A DNA stretch of 20,614 nt, from positions 1 through 20,614 of the forward strand of contig CALJJF010000219.1 in assembly GCA_937973935.1 (NCBI GenBank), in the 5' to 3' direction. Source of the DNA: MKRK01 sp001896915. GTDB lineage: Bacteria > Bacillota > Clostridia > Oscillospirales > Acutalibacteraceae. The number at the start of each line of letters is the position of its first letter. The stretch's first letter is position 1. The notes beneath the pieces are model-generated. The model ran no database searches. It was not told where the DNA came from and worked only from the letters and a program-made list of their open reading frames with translations. Below are positions 8,481 to 17,600 of the stretch, piece after piece. The position numbers and the translations under genes were made by a program.

Positions 8481-9542
8481 TCAGCTGTTTTTGAATTCTG
8501 TCCAGACGTCGTCATACAGCTTTGCATTGTCGCCCAGATTCTTGACAAGCTGACCTTTTTTCAGGGCTTCTGCCGGCGGGTTGCTGGCGGGGTTGTTTTT
8601 ATAAGAATCGGGTAATATGTCATAGGCAGCCTTGTTGGGGTTGACGTAGGGATATTCTGCCGATACCATTTTGCTGATTTCAGGACGCAAAATGAAGTTA
8701 ATAAACAACTCTGCGTTTTTCTTGTTCTTTGCCCCTGCCGGAATCACAAAGTTATCAATCATGAGAGAAATGCCTTCTTCGGGATAGACGGGAACGATGT
8801 CTGGGTTTTCCGCCATGGCAAGGGCAACCTCGGCGCACCACATAAAGCCGATGGAGGTTTCGCCGCTGATCATGGAGGTTTTGGGAGAATCGCTGTCAAA
8901 CAGCTTGATGTTTGGTTTTAAGGATACCAGTTTATCCTTCATTTTGGCAACCTTGGCCGGGTCGGTTTCGTTGACGGAATAACCCAGGGACAGTGCCGAA
9001 AGACCCATCACCATTCTGATATCGTCCAGCATCACGATAGAATTTTTGTATTTGCTGTCAAAAATATCGTTGATGGATTTGATCCCGCCGGGGATCTTTG
9101 CTTTATTGTAACATAAAATTGCATTGGAAATCATATAAGGAACCGCATATTCACCCGTTTCATCGAAATACATTTTCGTGTACTGGGGGTCTATGTTTCC
9201 AATGTTGGTGACCACGGTATTGTCGAACTTTTCAAGAAGCCCTGTTGTACGCATGGTATCCACCATGTAATCGCTGGCTATGGTCAGGTCATACATGCCC
9301 TTTTCACCTGTTTTTATTTTGTTCAGCATTTCTTCATTAGAGGAATAGGTGGTATAATTCACCTTGATTTTATATTCCTTTTCAAAGGCTGTTAACACCG
9401 ATTCCGGCATGTATTCCGTCCAGTTGAAAAAGTTCAGAACTCCTTCTGTTTTCGTTTCTTCACTTTTTCCGCAGCCGCTGAACAGTGTTATGGTCATCAC
9501 AAAGACCAGCAATAAGCACATTAGTTTTATCGTTTTTTTCAT
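8481..9542 (-). CDS. potD: Polyamine ABC transporter substrate-binding lipoprotein
   Basis: This extracellular lipid-anchored receptor delivers spermidine/putrescine to PotBC. A signal segment ends in the lipobox LFSGC (Cys24 counted from the chosen start). The mature part begins NFFNWTEYMPESVL, typical of PotD/PotF, and keeps YSSNEEML, NAILCYNK, MLDDIRMVMG, GFMWCAE, IDNFVIPAGAKNK and FILRPE. I chose ATG at 9542 because AAAGGA precedes it, although at 12 nt. An in-frame ATG at 9563 (seven residues longer) has no ribosome binding site. A small inverted repeat, TTGAG-N5-CTCAA (9572-9586), overlaps the potC stop in the 40-bp gap and could adjust expression. Two positions that contact polyamine in E. 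coli PotD appear to be Met here, so ligand preference may differ. Confidence 0.9.
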   Translation of the reverse strand: MKKTIKLMCLLLVFVMTITLFSGCGKSEETKTEGVLNFFNWTEYMPESVLTAFEKEYKIKVNYTTYSSNEEMLNKIKTGEKGMYDLTIASDYMVDTMRTTGLLEKFDNTVVTNIGNIDPQYTKMYFDETGEYAVPYMISNAILCYNKAKIPGGIKSINDIFDSKYKNSIVMLDDIRMVMGLSALSLGYSVNETDPAKVAKMKDKLVSLKPNIKLFDSDSPKTSMISGETSIGFMWCAEVALAMAENPDIVPVYPEEGISLMIDNFVIPAGAKNKKNAELFINFILRPEISKMVSAEYPYVNPNKAAYDILPDSYKNNPASNPPAEALKKGQLVKNLGDNAKLYDDVWTEFKNS

Positions 9543-9582
9543 CGTAGAACCAAATCCTTTCATAATAAAGCTTGAGACTCAC

Positions 9583-10398
9583 TCAAATCTTCTTTTTTGT
9601 TATTTTGGTTTTAATCAGAGAGAAAAGCCCGCCCTGGGTGATAACCACCACAGCAATGGTGCCAACCAAAATGAGCGTAGACAGCGCATTTACATCCGGG
9701 GACACGCCGGAACGAACCATGGAATAAATCTGCATGGGGAGCGTCGTGCTGGTAGGACCCGTTGTGAAAAAGCTGATGATTACATCGTCCATGGACAGCG
9801 TCAGCGCAAGCATGGCGCCTGCCAACACGCCCGGCATGATACAGGGCAGCGTCACCTCAAAAAAGGTACGGATTCTGCCTGCTCCCAAATCCATGGCTGC
9901 TTCTTCAATGGAAGGATCAAAGCCGTTCAGTCTTGCCCTTACCGTAAACACAACAAACGGGATACTGAACGTTACGTGGGCAATGATTAAGGTGAGAATT
10001 CCGAGGGGCATTTTCATTATGGCAAAAATACTGAGCAGTGCGATTCCCAAAATGATTTCCGGGATCACAACCGGTATGTACATCAGCGCATCCACAACAC
10101 CCTTGCCTTTGAATTTGTATTTATACAAACCAATGGCGCCGATGGTCCCGATGACGGTTGTGATAACCGTGCTGGTCAGTGCAACAATGATGGTGTTTTT
10201 AAAGGATTCCAGCAGTCTTTGATTTTCAAAGATTTTTCCATACCACTCCAGTGTGAAGCCCTGAAACACAATGTTTCGTTTCGATGTGTTAAATGAAAAA
10301 ACAACCACAACCATGATCGGCAGATACAAGAACAATAAAATCAGACCCGCATGGATTTTGCCCAGTGCTTTTATGATTTTTTCTTTTGCCTGTTTCAT
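9583..10398 (-). CDS. potC: Polyamine ABC transporter permease PotC
   Basis: This 271-residue inner-membrane permease has about six hydrophobic helices. The first is LILLFLYLPIMVVVVFSFN, and the protein closes with a short basic tail KTKITKKKI. The cytoplasmic EAA loop that docks with the ATPase reads EEAAMDLGAGRIRTFFEVTLP, and the segment SMDDVIISFFTTGP is typical of PotC. It pairs with PotB to form the channel. Its ATG directly follows the TAA of potB (TAAATG), so translation is probably coupled. A G-rich site lies in the end of potB. The separation from PotB rests on gene order and the PotC-like SMDDVIISFF sequence. Confidence 0.92.
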   Translation of the reverse strand: MKQAKEKIIKALGKIHAGLILLFLYLPIMVVVVFSFNTSKRNIVFQGFTLEWYGKIFENQRLLESFKNTIIVALTSTVITTVIGTIGAIGLYKYKFKGKGVVDALMYIPVVIPEIILGIALLSIFAIMKMPLGILTLIIAHVTFSIPFVVFTVRARLNGFDPSIEEAAMDLGAGRIRTFFEVTLPCIMPGVLAGAMLALTLSMDDVIISFFTTGPTSTTLPMQIYSMVRSGVSPDVNALSTLILVGTIAVVVITQGGLFSLIKTKITKKKI

Positions 10399-11268
10399 TT
10401 ATGCCACCCCCAAATCGTCGATTTTACCGCCTACTTTCGTATAAATCTTGACCAGTATCAATGTTACTATGATCAAAACAATCGACAAAGCTGCGCCCAA
10501 AGGCCAGTTCTGTGATGTGTTGAACTGATTTTTTATGAGGTTTCCGATGAGCATGGTGTTGCCGCCGCCCAATAAATCGGAAACAAAGAAATAGCCCAGC
10601 GCAGGAATAAACACCATGATGGAACCTGCAAAGATACCCGGAGAGGTCAAGGGCAGGGTTACATGGAAAAAGGAATGAATGCGTTTTGCTCCTAAATCAC
10701 TTGCCGCCTCCAAAAGGGCGCGGTCCAGCTTTTCGATGGATGCATACAGGGGCAAAATCATAAAAGGAAGCAATGTATAACACATCCCGAGAACCACCGC
10801 AGGTGTGGTAAACAGCATATTCAGCGGCTCCTTGATGATATGTGCGTCCATCAACAAATTATTCAGAACCCCCTCTGTCCCTAAAATGGTTTTCCAGCCA
10901 TATAGTCGGATCAGTGAATTCGTCCAAAAAGGCACAATGACCAAAAGCATCAGAATGGTTCTCTTGGTCTTAGAGCTGTTTGCCATATGATAGGCAAAGG
11001 GGTAGCTGATAAAAATGCTGATGACGGTTGTAAAAAAGGCAATCAGAATGGACTGCCCGTAAATTTTTAAATAGTCCGCACTGGCCAGCTTTCCGTAGTT
11101 TTCCAATGTAAATGCAAACTCGATGCCGCCGCTCGGGCTTCTTGAAGCAAAGCTGATGACCAGAACATAAACAAGCGGGATCGCAATTAATATGAGAAGC
11201 CAAATGCTGACCGGGGATACGGTTACGAGTTTCGGCAAGCTTTTTTTAAAGCGCTGTTTCAGTTTCAT
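10399..11268 (-). CDS. potB: Polyamine ABC transporter permease PotB
   Basis: This 289-residue permease has a first helix WLLILIAIPLVYVLVISF after a basic N-terminus and further helices throughout. It carries the PotB-like phrases VPFWTNSLIRLYGWKTILG and TLLPFMILPLYASIEKLD. The EAA loop is LEAASDLGAKRIHSFFHVTLPLTSPG. It forms the membrane channel with PotC. The gene overlaps the end of potA by 23 nt, and its ribosome binding site (GGGGGAA, 4 nt before ATG) lies inside potA, so the two are co-translated. The C-terminus (KVGGKIDDLGVA) is short and cytoplasmic. Confidence 0.92.
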   Translation of the reverse strand: MKLKQRFKKSLPKLVTVSPVSIWLLILIAIPLVYVLVISFASRSPSGGIEFAFTLENYGKLASADYLKIYGQSILIAFFTTVISIFISYPFAYHMANSSKTKRTILMLLVIVPFWTNSLIRLYGWKTILGTEGVLNNLLMDAHIIKEPLNMLFTTPAVVLGMCYTLLPFMILPLYASIEKLDRALLEAASDLGAKRIHSFFHVTLPLTSPGIFAGSIMVFIPALGYFFVSDLLGGGNTMLIGNLIKNQFNTSQNWPLGAALSIVLIIVTLILVKIYTKVGGKIDDLGVA

Positions 11269-12379
11269 AATGTTCCCCCAAATCTACATTATCAATCAGC
11301 GAGAAAATTTGATGCTGTCTGGAATGCATGACCACCGCATGCTCTTTTTCCCAATACAGATTGGTGACCGAGGCGACCGGCGGCAGGTCGCTGCCGGCCA
11401 GACGGTTCAGCTTCACTTCAAACCCGTTTTGCAGCACTACAATGCTCCGGATGAAGGAGCCTACATAAATATGCTCCTTCACTACGCCGGTCAGATGAAA
11501 GCCTTCTACTTCTTTTTCGGAAAATTGTAGCTTTTCCGGTCTGACAGAAATATAGACAATTTCGTTTTGCACACAGGCATCGTTTTTCGCCGTGACTGTC
11601 CCGGTTTCTGTGCGTAGTGACAATGCACCCTTTTGGACTTCCTCCACTCTTGCTTCAAATACATTCGATTCGCCGATAAAATCGGCCACGAATTTTGATT
11701 TCGGCTTTTCATAGATTTCATCCGGTGTACCCAGCTGTTCTAAAATTCCACCGTTCATAACAGCAATACGGTCACTCATCGTAAGTGCTTCCTCCTGGTC
11801 GTGGGTGACATATACAAAGGTGATTCCAAGCTTTTTTTGCAGCCGTTTCAGTTCAATCTGCATTTGCTTGCGAAGCTTCAGATCCAGTGCACCCAGGGGC
11901 TCGTCGAGCAGCAAAACCTTGGGGCGGTTAATGAGCGCTCTCGCGATTGCCACACGCTGTTTTTGTCCCCCCGAAAGCTGGCTGGGCATTCTCTTCTCAA
12001 ACCCTTCCAGCTGCACCAGACTAAGCATTTCGGTAACCCGCTCTTTGATTTCTTCTTTTTTAACCTTTTTCATCTTCAACCCGAAGGCAATGTTGTCATA
12101 AATGGTTTTATGGGGGAACAGTGCGTAGCTCTGAAACACTGTGTTGACGTCCCGCTCAAATGGTTCTTTGTCCGATACATTCTCGCCGCCTACCAATATA
12201 CTGCCGTTTGTGGGTTCTTCAAACCCTGCAATCATACGTAAAGTTGTTGTTTTTCCGCATCCCGACGGTCCCAGCATAGTCAGAAACTCCCCGTCAAAAA
12301 TAGAAAACGACACATCCTTTACCACATGGTTATCGCCGTAATATTTGTTTACATTTGTTATTTCCACCATTGGTTTCAT
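11246..12379 (-). CDS. potA: Polyamine ABC transporter ATP-binding protein
   Basis: This 377-residue ATPase drives polyamine import. It shows Walker A GPSGCGKTT (37-45), Q-loop Gln83 in VFQSYALFPH, signature LSGGQKQR (135-142), Walker B VLLLDEPLGALD (Asp159, Glu160) and the H-loop in VTHDQEEAL. A C-terminal TOBE-type regulatory domain follows from about residue 245. The frame extends 29 codons further upstream into the PII gene. I chose the ATG at 12379 because GGAGGAGG lies 8 nt before it and MVEITNVNKYYG is the usual beginning. It follows the PII gene by 61 bp and overlaps potB at its end. Confidence 0.93.
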   Translation of the reverse strand: MKPMVEITNVNKYYGDNHVVKDVSFSIFDGEFLTMLGPSGCGKTTTLRMIAGFEEPTNGSILVGGENVSDKEPFERDVNTVFQSYALFPHKTIYDNIAFGLKMKKVKKEEIKERVTEMLSLVQLEGFEKRMPSQLSGGQKQRVAIARALINRPKVLLLDEPLGALDLKLRKQMQIELKRLQKKLGITFVYVTHDQEEALTMSDRIAVMNGGILEQLGTPDEIYEKPKSKFVADFIGESNVFEARVEEVQKGALSLRTETGTVTAKNDACVQNEIVYISVRPEKLQFSEKEVEGFHLTGVVKEHIYVGSFIRSIVVLQNGFEVKLNRLAGSDLPPVASVTNLYWEKEHAVVMHSRQHQIFSLIDNVDLGEHYETETAL

Positions 12380-12440
12380 AACGACGCCCTCCTCCAGTTT
12401 AGCGCATAAAAGCAATGTTCCACTCGCTTCTTGTGATCCG

Positions 12441-12779
12441 TTAAATTGCCTTTCCGCCGCGCTCACCGGTTCGAATTCTCATGGCATCGTCCACATCGTA
12501 CACAAACACCTTACCGTCACCTACGGTTCCCGAGGATATTTTGGTGTTGATTTCTAGCAAAGTGTTTTCTACCTGTTCGTCTTTAATCACCGCATTGACC
12601 TGAATTTTCGGCAGCAGGTTGATGTTGACCTTCATGTTCTTGATTTGATTTACACTGCCCTTTTGCTGTCCGCAGCCCATGACTGCCATAATGGTCATTC
12701 CGCCGCAGCCGCATTCATCAAGAATTTCCTTCAGGGTTTCCAGCTTATCCGGTCGGATAATGATCTCAAGTTTTTTCAT
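12441..12779 (-). CDS. PII-family signal protein, non-canonical T-loop
   Basis: This 112-residue protein has the normal PII length once the start is placed at the ATG at 12779, preceded by GGAGGAG 7 nt away. A ten-residue longer frame has no such site. The ligand-site residues are kept: Gln39-Lys40-Gly41, Lys58 (LLPK), the B-loop TVGDGK (85-90), Arg101 and Arg103 (MRIRTGE). This predicts binding of ATP/ADP and 2-oxoglutarate. The T-loop has the standard length but lost the signature Y-[KR]-G-[AS]-[AE]-Y: residues 46-51 read IKNMKV. Tyr51, uridylylated in enteric bacteria, is Val, and residue 49 is Met, so neither known modification site exists. It is the first gene of the polyamine operon and lies downstream of glutamate synthase. 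GlnK, GlnB or NifI naming would be a guess. Its target is unknown; PotA/PotBC or glutamate synthase are candidates by position. Confidence 0.92.
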   Translation of the reverse strand: MKKLEIIIRPDKLETLKEILDECGCGGMTIMAVMGCGQQKGSVNQIKNMKVNINLLPKIQVNAVIKDEQVENTLLEINTKISSGTVGDGKVFVYDVDDAMRIRTGERGGKAI

Positions 12780-12812
12780 TGCTAACTCCTCCAAATGACT
12801 ATTAAACAAAAA

Positions 12813-12839
12813 TGGTCAAACCTAAAAAAGATTTGACCA
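12813..12839 (-). terminator. Terminator-like hairpin in the PII leader (possible attenuator)
   Basis: On the minus strand a 10-bp stem (TGGTCAAATC / GGTTTGACCA, one T-G pair) with a T-rich 7-nt loop is followed at once by TTTTTGTTT. It sits between the promoter and the PII ribosome binding site, about 20 nt before the latter. It has the form of an intrinsic terminator in a leader. Confidence 0.55.
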
Positions 12840-12856
12840 CATCGTCACAAAATAAA

Positions 12857-12885
12857 ATGTTGTTCCCCATGACGGAGAACAACAT
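12857..12885 (-). promoter_or_regulatory. Upstream leader hairpin of the PII operon
   Basis: On the minus strand ATGTTGTTC and GAACAACAT form a 9-bp stem. The inner TCC/GGG extends it to 12 bp with one T-G pair and a 5-nt loop. It starts about 24 nt after the predicted transcription start and precedes the terminator-like hairpin by 17 nt. Hexaloop features of ANTAR-type antiterminator targets were not found. Confidence 0.45.
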
Positions 12886-12915
12886 CATTGTCGTAATATT
12901 GTATTTTATTTGTAT

Positions 12916-12944
12916 ATTATATGGCACAACCTTTTCTTTGTCAA
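12916..12944 (-). promoter_or_regulatory. Perfect consensus promoter of the PII-pot-pat operon
   Basis: On the minus strand, TTGACA (12944-12939), exactly 17 nt, then TATAAT (12921-12916). The predicted start near 12909 gives a leader of about 130 nt before the PII gene. In the rest of the interval to the gltD terminator (12945-13101) I see only AT-rich DNA. Confidence 0.85.
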
Positions 12945-13101
12945 TAGGCTTTCCCCTGTTTCTCTATACTGGCAAAATATTCTATGGTTATTTCGACTTG
13001 TTTTGTGTCATATGCACATACATTTGTCCTTGATATGAATACATACCTTCAGTTTTATTGTAACAATGTCTATTTCTCCATATATTTCTGTGCAGTTGCA
13101 C

Positions 13102-13139
13102 AAAAGGACCCGATTGACGCTCGTCAATCGGGTCCTTTT
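13102..13139 (-). terminator. Terminator after gltD
   Basis: A 17-bp perfect stem (AAAAGGACCCGATTGAC with its complement) and a 4-nt loop lie 27 nt beyond the gltD stop. The T residues are part of the stem end, so it can act on both strands. Confidence 0.85.
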
Positions 13140-13166
13140 CATTTCTGTAACAATATCTGCGTGGAG

Positions 13167-14636
13167 CTACTTCGTTTTCAAGTAGCTGTCACAGGTTTTG
13201 GCGGCATTTCTGCCCTCATTGATTGCCCAGACAATCAGGCTTTGCCCGCGTCTTGCATCACCGGCGGCGAATACCCCGTCCACATTGGTGGTGAATGAAC
13301 CATATGCTGCGTCAATGTTGGAGCGGGCATCACGGTTGAGACCGAACTGCTCGATCAGGGCATCCTCCGGTCCTGTAAATCCCATGGCGATCAACACCAG
13401 ATCGGCAGGGCGAACCTGTTCGGTACCCGGGATCTCAACAGGGATAAAACGACCGTCAACGTTTTTCCATTCTACCTGTACGGTATGGATCTGAACTGCA
13501 TTTCCGTTTTCGTCGGCTTCAATCTTCTTGGTCATGACACAATATTCACGAGGATCCCTGCCGAACACGGCAGCAGCTTCCTCCTGCCCATAATCGGTGC
13601 GCAGTATCTTGGGCCATTCGGGCCAGGGATTATTCCTTGCCCGTTCCACCGGGGGTTGGGGCATGATTTCAAACTGGACAACACTCTTGCAGCCGTGGCG
13701 GACGGAGGTTGCCACACAGTCGGTTCCCGTATCGCCGCCGCCGATTACAATGACGTTTTTATCCTTCGCAGAAATAAAATTGCCGTCTTCTAATTTTGAA
13801 TCCAAAAGGCTCTTTGTGTTCCGGCTTAAAAAGTCCACCGCAAAGTAAATCCCCTTTGCGTCCCGTCCTTCACAAACCAGATCACGGGGTTTTGTGGCAC
13901 CTGTGCAAATCACAACGGCGTCAAATTCCTTTTGCAATTCATCTGTTGTAATATCTTGGCCCACATTCACACCGGTTTTAAACACAATGCCTTCTGCCTT
14001 CATGATATCTATCCGGCGGTCAATGATACTTTTGTCAAGCTTCATGTTGGGAATGCCATACATAAGTAATCCGCCGATTCTGTCGGCACGCTCAAAGACC
14101 GTCACATTGTGCCCGAATTTGTTCAGCTCGTCGGCAGCGGCAAGACCGGAAGGACCGGAGCCGATGACCGCCACATGCTTGCCGGTACGGGTCTTGGGCG
14201 GACAGGGCACAACCCAGCCTTGCTCAAAGGCATATTCAATGATGGAGCATTCGTCGTTTTTGATGGTGACTGCCGGTTCAATGATGCTCAGAGTGCAGGC
14301 ACCCTCACAGGGGGCGGGGCAAACTCTGCCGGTGAATTCCGGAAAATTGTTCGTTTTCATCAGTCGTTTGAAGGCTTTGTCCCATCTGCCTTTGTAAATC
14401 AGCTCGTTCCACTCCGGAATGAGGTTGTTGATTGGACAGCCGGAAGCGGCACCTCCGATTAACAGACCCGAATGGCAGAAGGGCGTTCCGCAGTCCATAC
14501 AGCGGGCACTTTGGGTGCGCTGCTGTTCCGGGTCAAAGTGTGTGTGGAATTCATCCCAGTCGCAAATACGCGTTAGCGGTAAACGGTCGGGTGATATTTC
14601 TCTGTCATATTCCATAAAACCTGTTGGTTTCGCCAT
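13167..14636 (-). CDS. gltD: Glutamate synthase small (beta) subunit, NADPH-oxidising
   Basis: This 489-residue flavoprotein passes electrons from NADPH through FAD and [4Fe-4S] clusters to the large subunit. The N-terminal cluster cysteines are seen in CMDCGTPFC (46, 49, 54), GCPINN (67) and CPAPCEGAC (106, 110, 114). The FAD Rossmann motif is GSGPSG (159-164) followed by IGGLLMYGIPNMKL. The NADPH motif GGGDTGTDC starts at 299, and the C-terminal FAD contact is VFAAGDARRGQSLIVWAI. The start is fixed by AGGGGG 8 nt upstream, which overlaps the stop of the large subunit gene; the genes are 13 bp apart and surely co-transcribed. The length and motifs match family norms, with no oddity seen. Confidence 0.95.
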   Translation of the reverse strand: MAKPTGFMEYDREISPDRLPLTRICDWDEFHTHFDPEQQRTQSARCMDCGTPFCHSGLLIGGAASGCPINNLIPEWNELIYKGRWDKAFKRLMKTNNFPEFTGRVCPAPCEGACTLSIIEPAVTIKNDECSIIEYAFEQGWVVPCPPKTRTGKHVAVIGSGPSGLAAADELNKFGHNVTVFERADRIGGLLMYGIPNMKLDKSIIDRRIDIMKAEGIVFKTGVNVGQDITTDELQKEFDAVVICTGATKPRDLVCEGRDAKGIYFAVDFLSRNTKSLLDSKLEDGNFISAKDKNVIVIGGGDTGTDCVATSVRHGCKSVVQFEIMPQPPVERARNNPWPEWPKILRTDYGQEEAAAVFGRDPREYCVMTKKIEADENGNAVQIHTVQVEWKNVDGRFIPVEIPGTEQVRPADLVLIAMGFTGPEDALIEQFGLNRDARSNIDAAYGSFTTNVDGVFAAGDARRGQSLIVWAINEGRNAAKTCDSYLKTK

Positions 14637-14649
14637 ATTAATAACCCCC

Positions 14650-17600
14650 TTAGTTACCGCTTACGCGGGATGAATCACTGTTGTTGGCTCCGAAAGCGGC
14701 CATCAAAGCATCGTCGCCGGTGTACCCGTCAGAAAGTGCTTTTTCGATCGATATCATCATTCTCTTATAGTCCTTCGGCATAACCAGAACGAATTTGGGA
14801 AGGGAGGCTTCCCAGCTCGCCAGGATTCCTGCCGCTTTTTTGCTGCCGGTATAGGCGCTGTGTTTTTCAATCAGTTCCTTCAGCTCTGCAATATGCTTTT
14901 CCTCTAGGGTTTCCAGCGCAACCATTTCTGTGTTCAAACGGGTTTTGAAGCTGCCGTCTTCATCATAAATGTACGCCACACCGCCGGACATACCCGCCGC
15001 AAAGTTACGGCCTGTGGGTCCGAGAACGACCACCCGGCCGCCGGTCATATATTCACAGCCGTGGTCGCCCACGCCTTCTACGACCGCCGTCACGCCGCTG
15101 TTACGAACACAGAATCGTTCGCCAGCCACGCCGTTGATGTAGGCCTCACCTTTGGTGGCACCGTAGAATGCGACGTTGCCGACGATGATATTATCCTCAG
15201 CGGCAAAGCCGGAGCCCTCCGGCGGACTGACCATCAGCTTCGCCCCGCACATTCCTTTTCCCACATAGTCGTTGGCATCGCCCCGGAGCTTCATGGTTAA
15301 GCCCAGCGGTGCGAATGCACCGAAGCTTTGACCGGTGGTTCCTGTAAAGTTCAGGGTTATGGTATCCTCCGGCAAACCGGCGGAACCGTATTTTTTAGAA
15401 ATCTCACTACTCAGAATGGTACAAGCGGCACGGTCGGTGTTGCAGATTTTAACCTCGGCAACGACCTTTTCGCCGGTTTCGACCGCATTCTTACACAGAG
15501 GCAGAATGGTGGTATTGTCAAGGGTTTTGTGCAGCTCATGATCCTGTTTCATGGTGTTGCACAGCAGCCCGTCGTTATTTGCGTTTGGTTTGTAAAGAAT
15601 GGAGGATAGGTCAATGTTTTTTGCCTTCCAATGGGCGTTCTCTGCGTCAGACTCCAACAAATCGGAACGACCGACCATTTCGTTAATTGTTTTAAATCCA
15701 AGCTCTGCCATGATTTCACGCAGCTCGCTGGCCACAAAACGCATAAAGTTGACCACATATTGAGGATCCCCTGCGAATTTGCCGCGAAGCTTCGGGTTTT
15801 GGGTGGCGATGCCCACGGGGCAGGTATCAAGGTTACATACACGCATCATGACACAGCCGAGGGGGACCAGCGGAGCGGTGGAGAAGCCGAATTCTTCGGC
15901 ACCCAGCAGCGCAGCGACTGCAACATCACGACCTGTCATCAGCTTGCCGTCGGTTTCCAGTACGATACGGCTTCTTAAATCATTGAGCACCAATGTCTGG
16001 TGGGTTTCGGCAAGCCCGAGCTCCCAGGGAAGACCGGCATGCATGATACTGGTTCTGGGCGACGCGCCTGTTCCGCCGTCATAACCGCTGATGAGAATCA
16101 CATCGGCCAGCCCCTTGGCAACGCCGGCGGCAATGGTGCCCACACCTGCTTCAGAAACCAGCTTCACGCTGATTCTCGCACCGGGGTTGGCGTTTTTCAG
16201 GTCATAGATCAATTCTTTTAAATCCTCGATGGAATAAATATCATGGTGGGGGGGCGGGGAAATCAGTCCGACGCCGGGGGTAGAATAACGAACCTTCGCA
16301 ACCCACGGATAGACTTTTCTGCCCGGCAGCTGTCCGCCTTCGCCCGGCTTTGCGCCCTGCGCCATTTTGATTTGGATTTCTTTTGCGTTGATGAGATATT
16401 CTCCGGTAACGCCGAAACGGCCGGAAGCAACCTGCTTAATGGCACTGCAGCGGGAATCGCCGTTTTCGTCCGGCGTAAATCTGGCCGGATCTTCACCGCC
16501 CTCGCCGGTGTTGCTCTTGCCGCCGATGCGGTTCATGGCAATCGCCAGTGCTTCGTGTGCCTCACGGCTGATGGAGCCGAAGGACATTGCGCCGGTTTTA
16601 AAGCGGCGGCAGATGGACTCAACAGACTCAACCTCATCAATGGAAACAGGCGTCTGTGTTTTCTTGAATTTCATCAAACCACGTAAGGTCAGTTTCATTT
16701 TATCGTTATAAAGCATGCCTGAATATTCTTTGAATTGTTTATAATCCCCTTCACGGCATGCTTGTTGCAGCTTGCCGATGGTTTCCGGGTTGAAGAGATG
16801 CTGTTCACCGTTGGTGCGGTACTGATACAGTCCGTCGCTTTCCAGCTCATCGTCCAGACAGCTGAATGCGGTATTGTGACGTAGCAGAGCTTCTTTGGCA
16901 ACATCGTCAATACCCATGCCGCCAACGGGTGACGGCGTGGAGGCAAAATATTTCTCGATCACAGCGCTGTCAAGACCGACAGCCTCAAAAATCTGTGCGC
17001 CCAGATAGCTTTGTATGGTGGAAATCCCCATTTTGGAAAGGATTTTGATGACGCCCTTGTTGGCGGCTTTGATGTAATGATAGAACGCATCCTTCTCGCT
17101 GAGGTTTTCCAGTGTGCCATCCTCAATGAGGTTGCGGATGGATTCCATTGCGAGATAGGGATTGATGGCGGAGGCGCCGAAGCCGATCAGACAAGCAAAA
17201 TGGTGAACCTCTCTCGGTTCGCCCGATTCCAGCACAATGCTGGCACGGGTTCGGATGCCCTTTCGGATCAGGTGGTGATGGAGACCGCCCACAGCCAGCA
17301 TGGCAGGGATAGGCGCCATGGTTTCGGTGATACCCCGGTCGGACAAAATCAATAGATTGGTGCCGTCCAAAACGGCGTTTTCTGCTGTTGTAAAGAGGGT
17401 TTCCAGTGCTTCCTCCATGCCCTTGCCGTCACGGGCGGCTTCAAACAAGATGGGCAGAGTGAGGGACTGCAATCCCGGCAGACTCACAGTCTGCAGCTTT
17501 TTTAAATCGCCGTTTGTAATGATGGGAGAATCAATTTTAACACGGCGGCAGCTTCCCGGATTGGGATCGAGCAAGTTGCCCTCCGAACCCAACAGCATGA

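Noticed and set aside
12380..12466. Upstream extension of potA to 12466
   Set aside because: It overlaps the PII gene, lacks family similarity, and the strong GGAGGAGG site lies directly before the internal ATG at 12379.
12780..12915. T-box riboswitch or ANTAR target in the PII leader
   Set aside because: The conserved T-box AGGGTGG-type sequence is absent, and the hairpin loops are 5 and 7 nt rather than the hexaloops with A1 and G4 expected for ANTAR targets.
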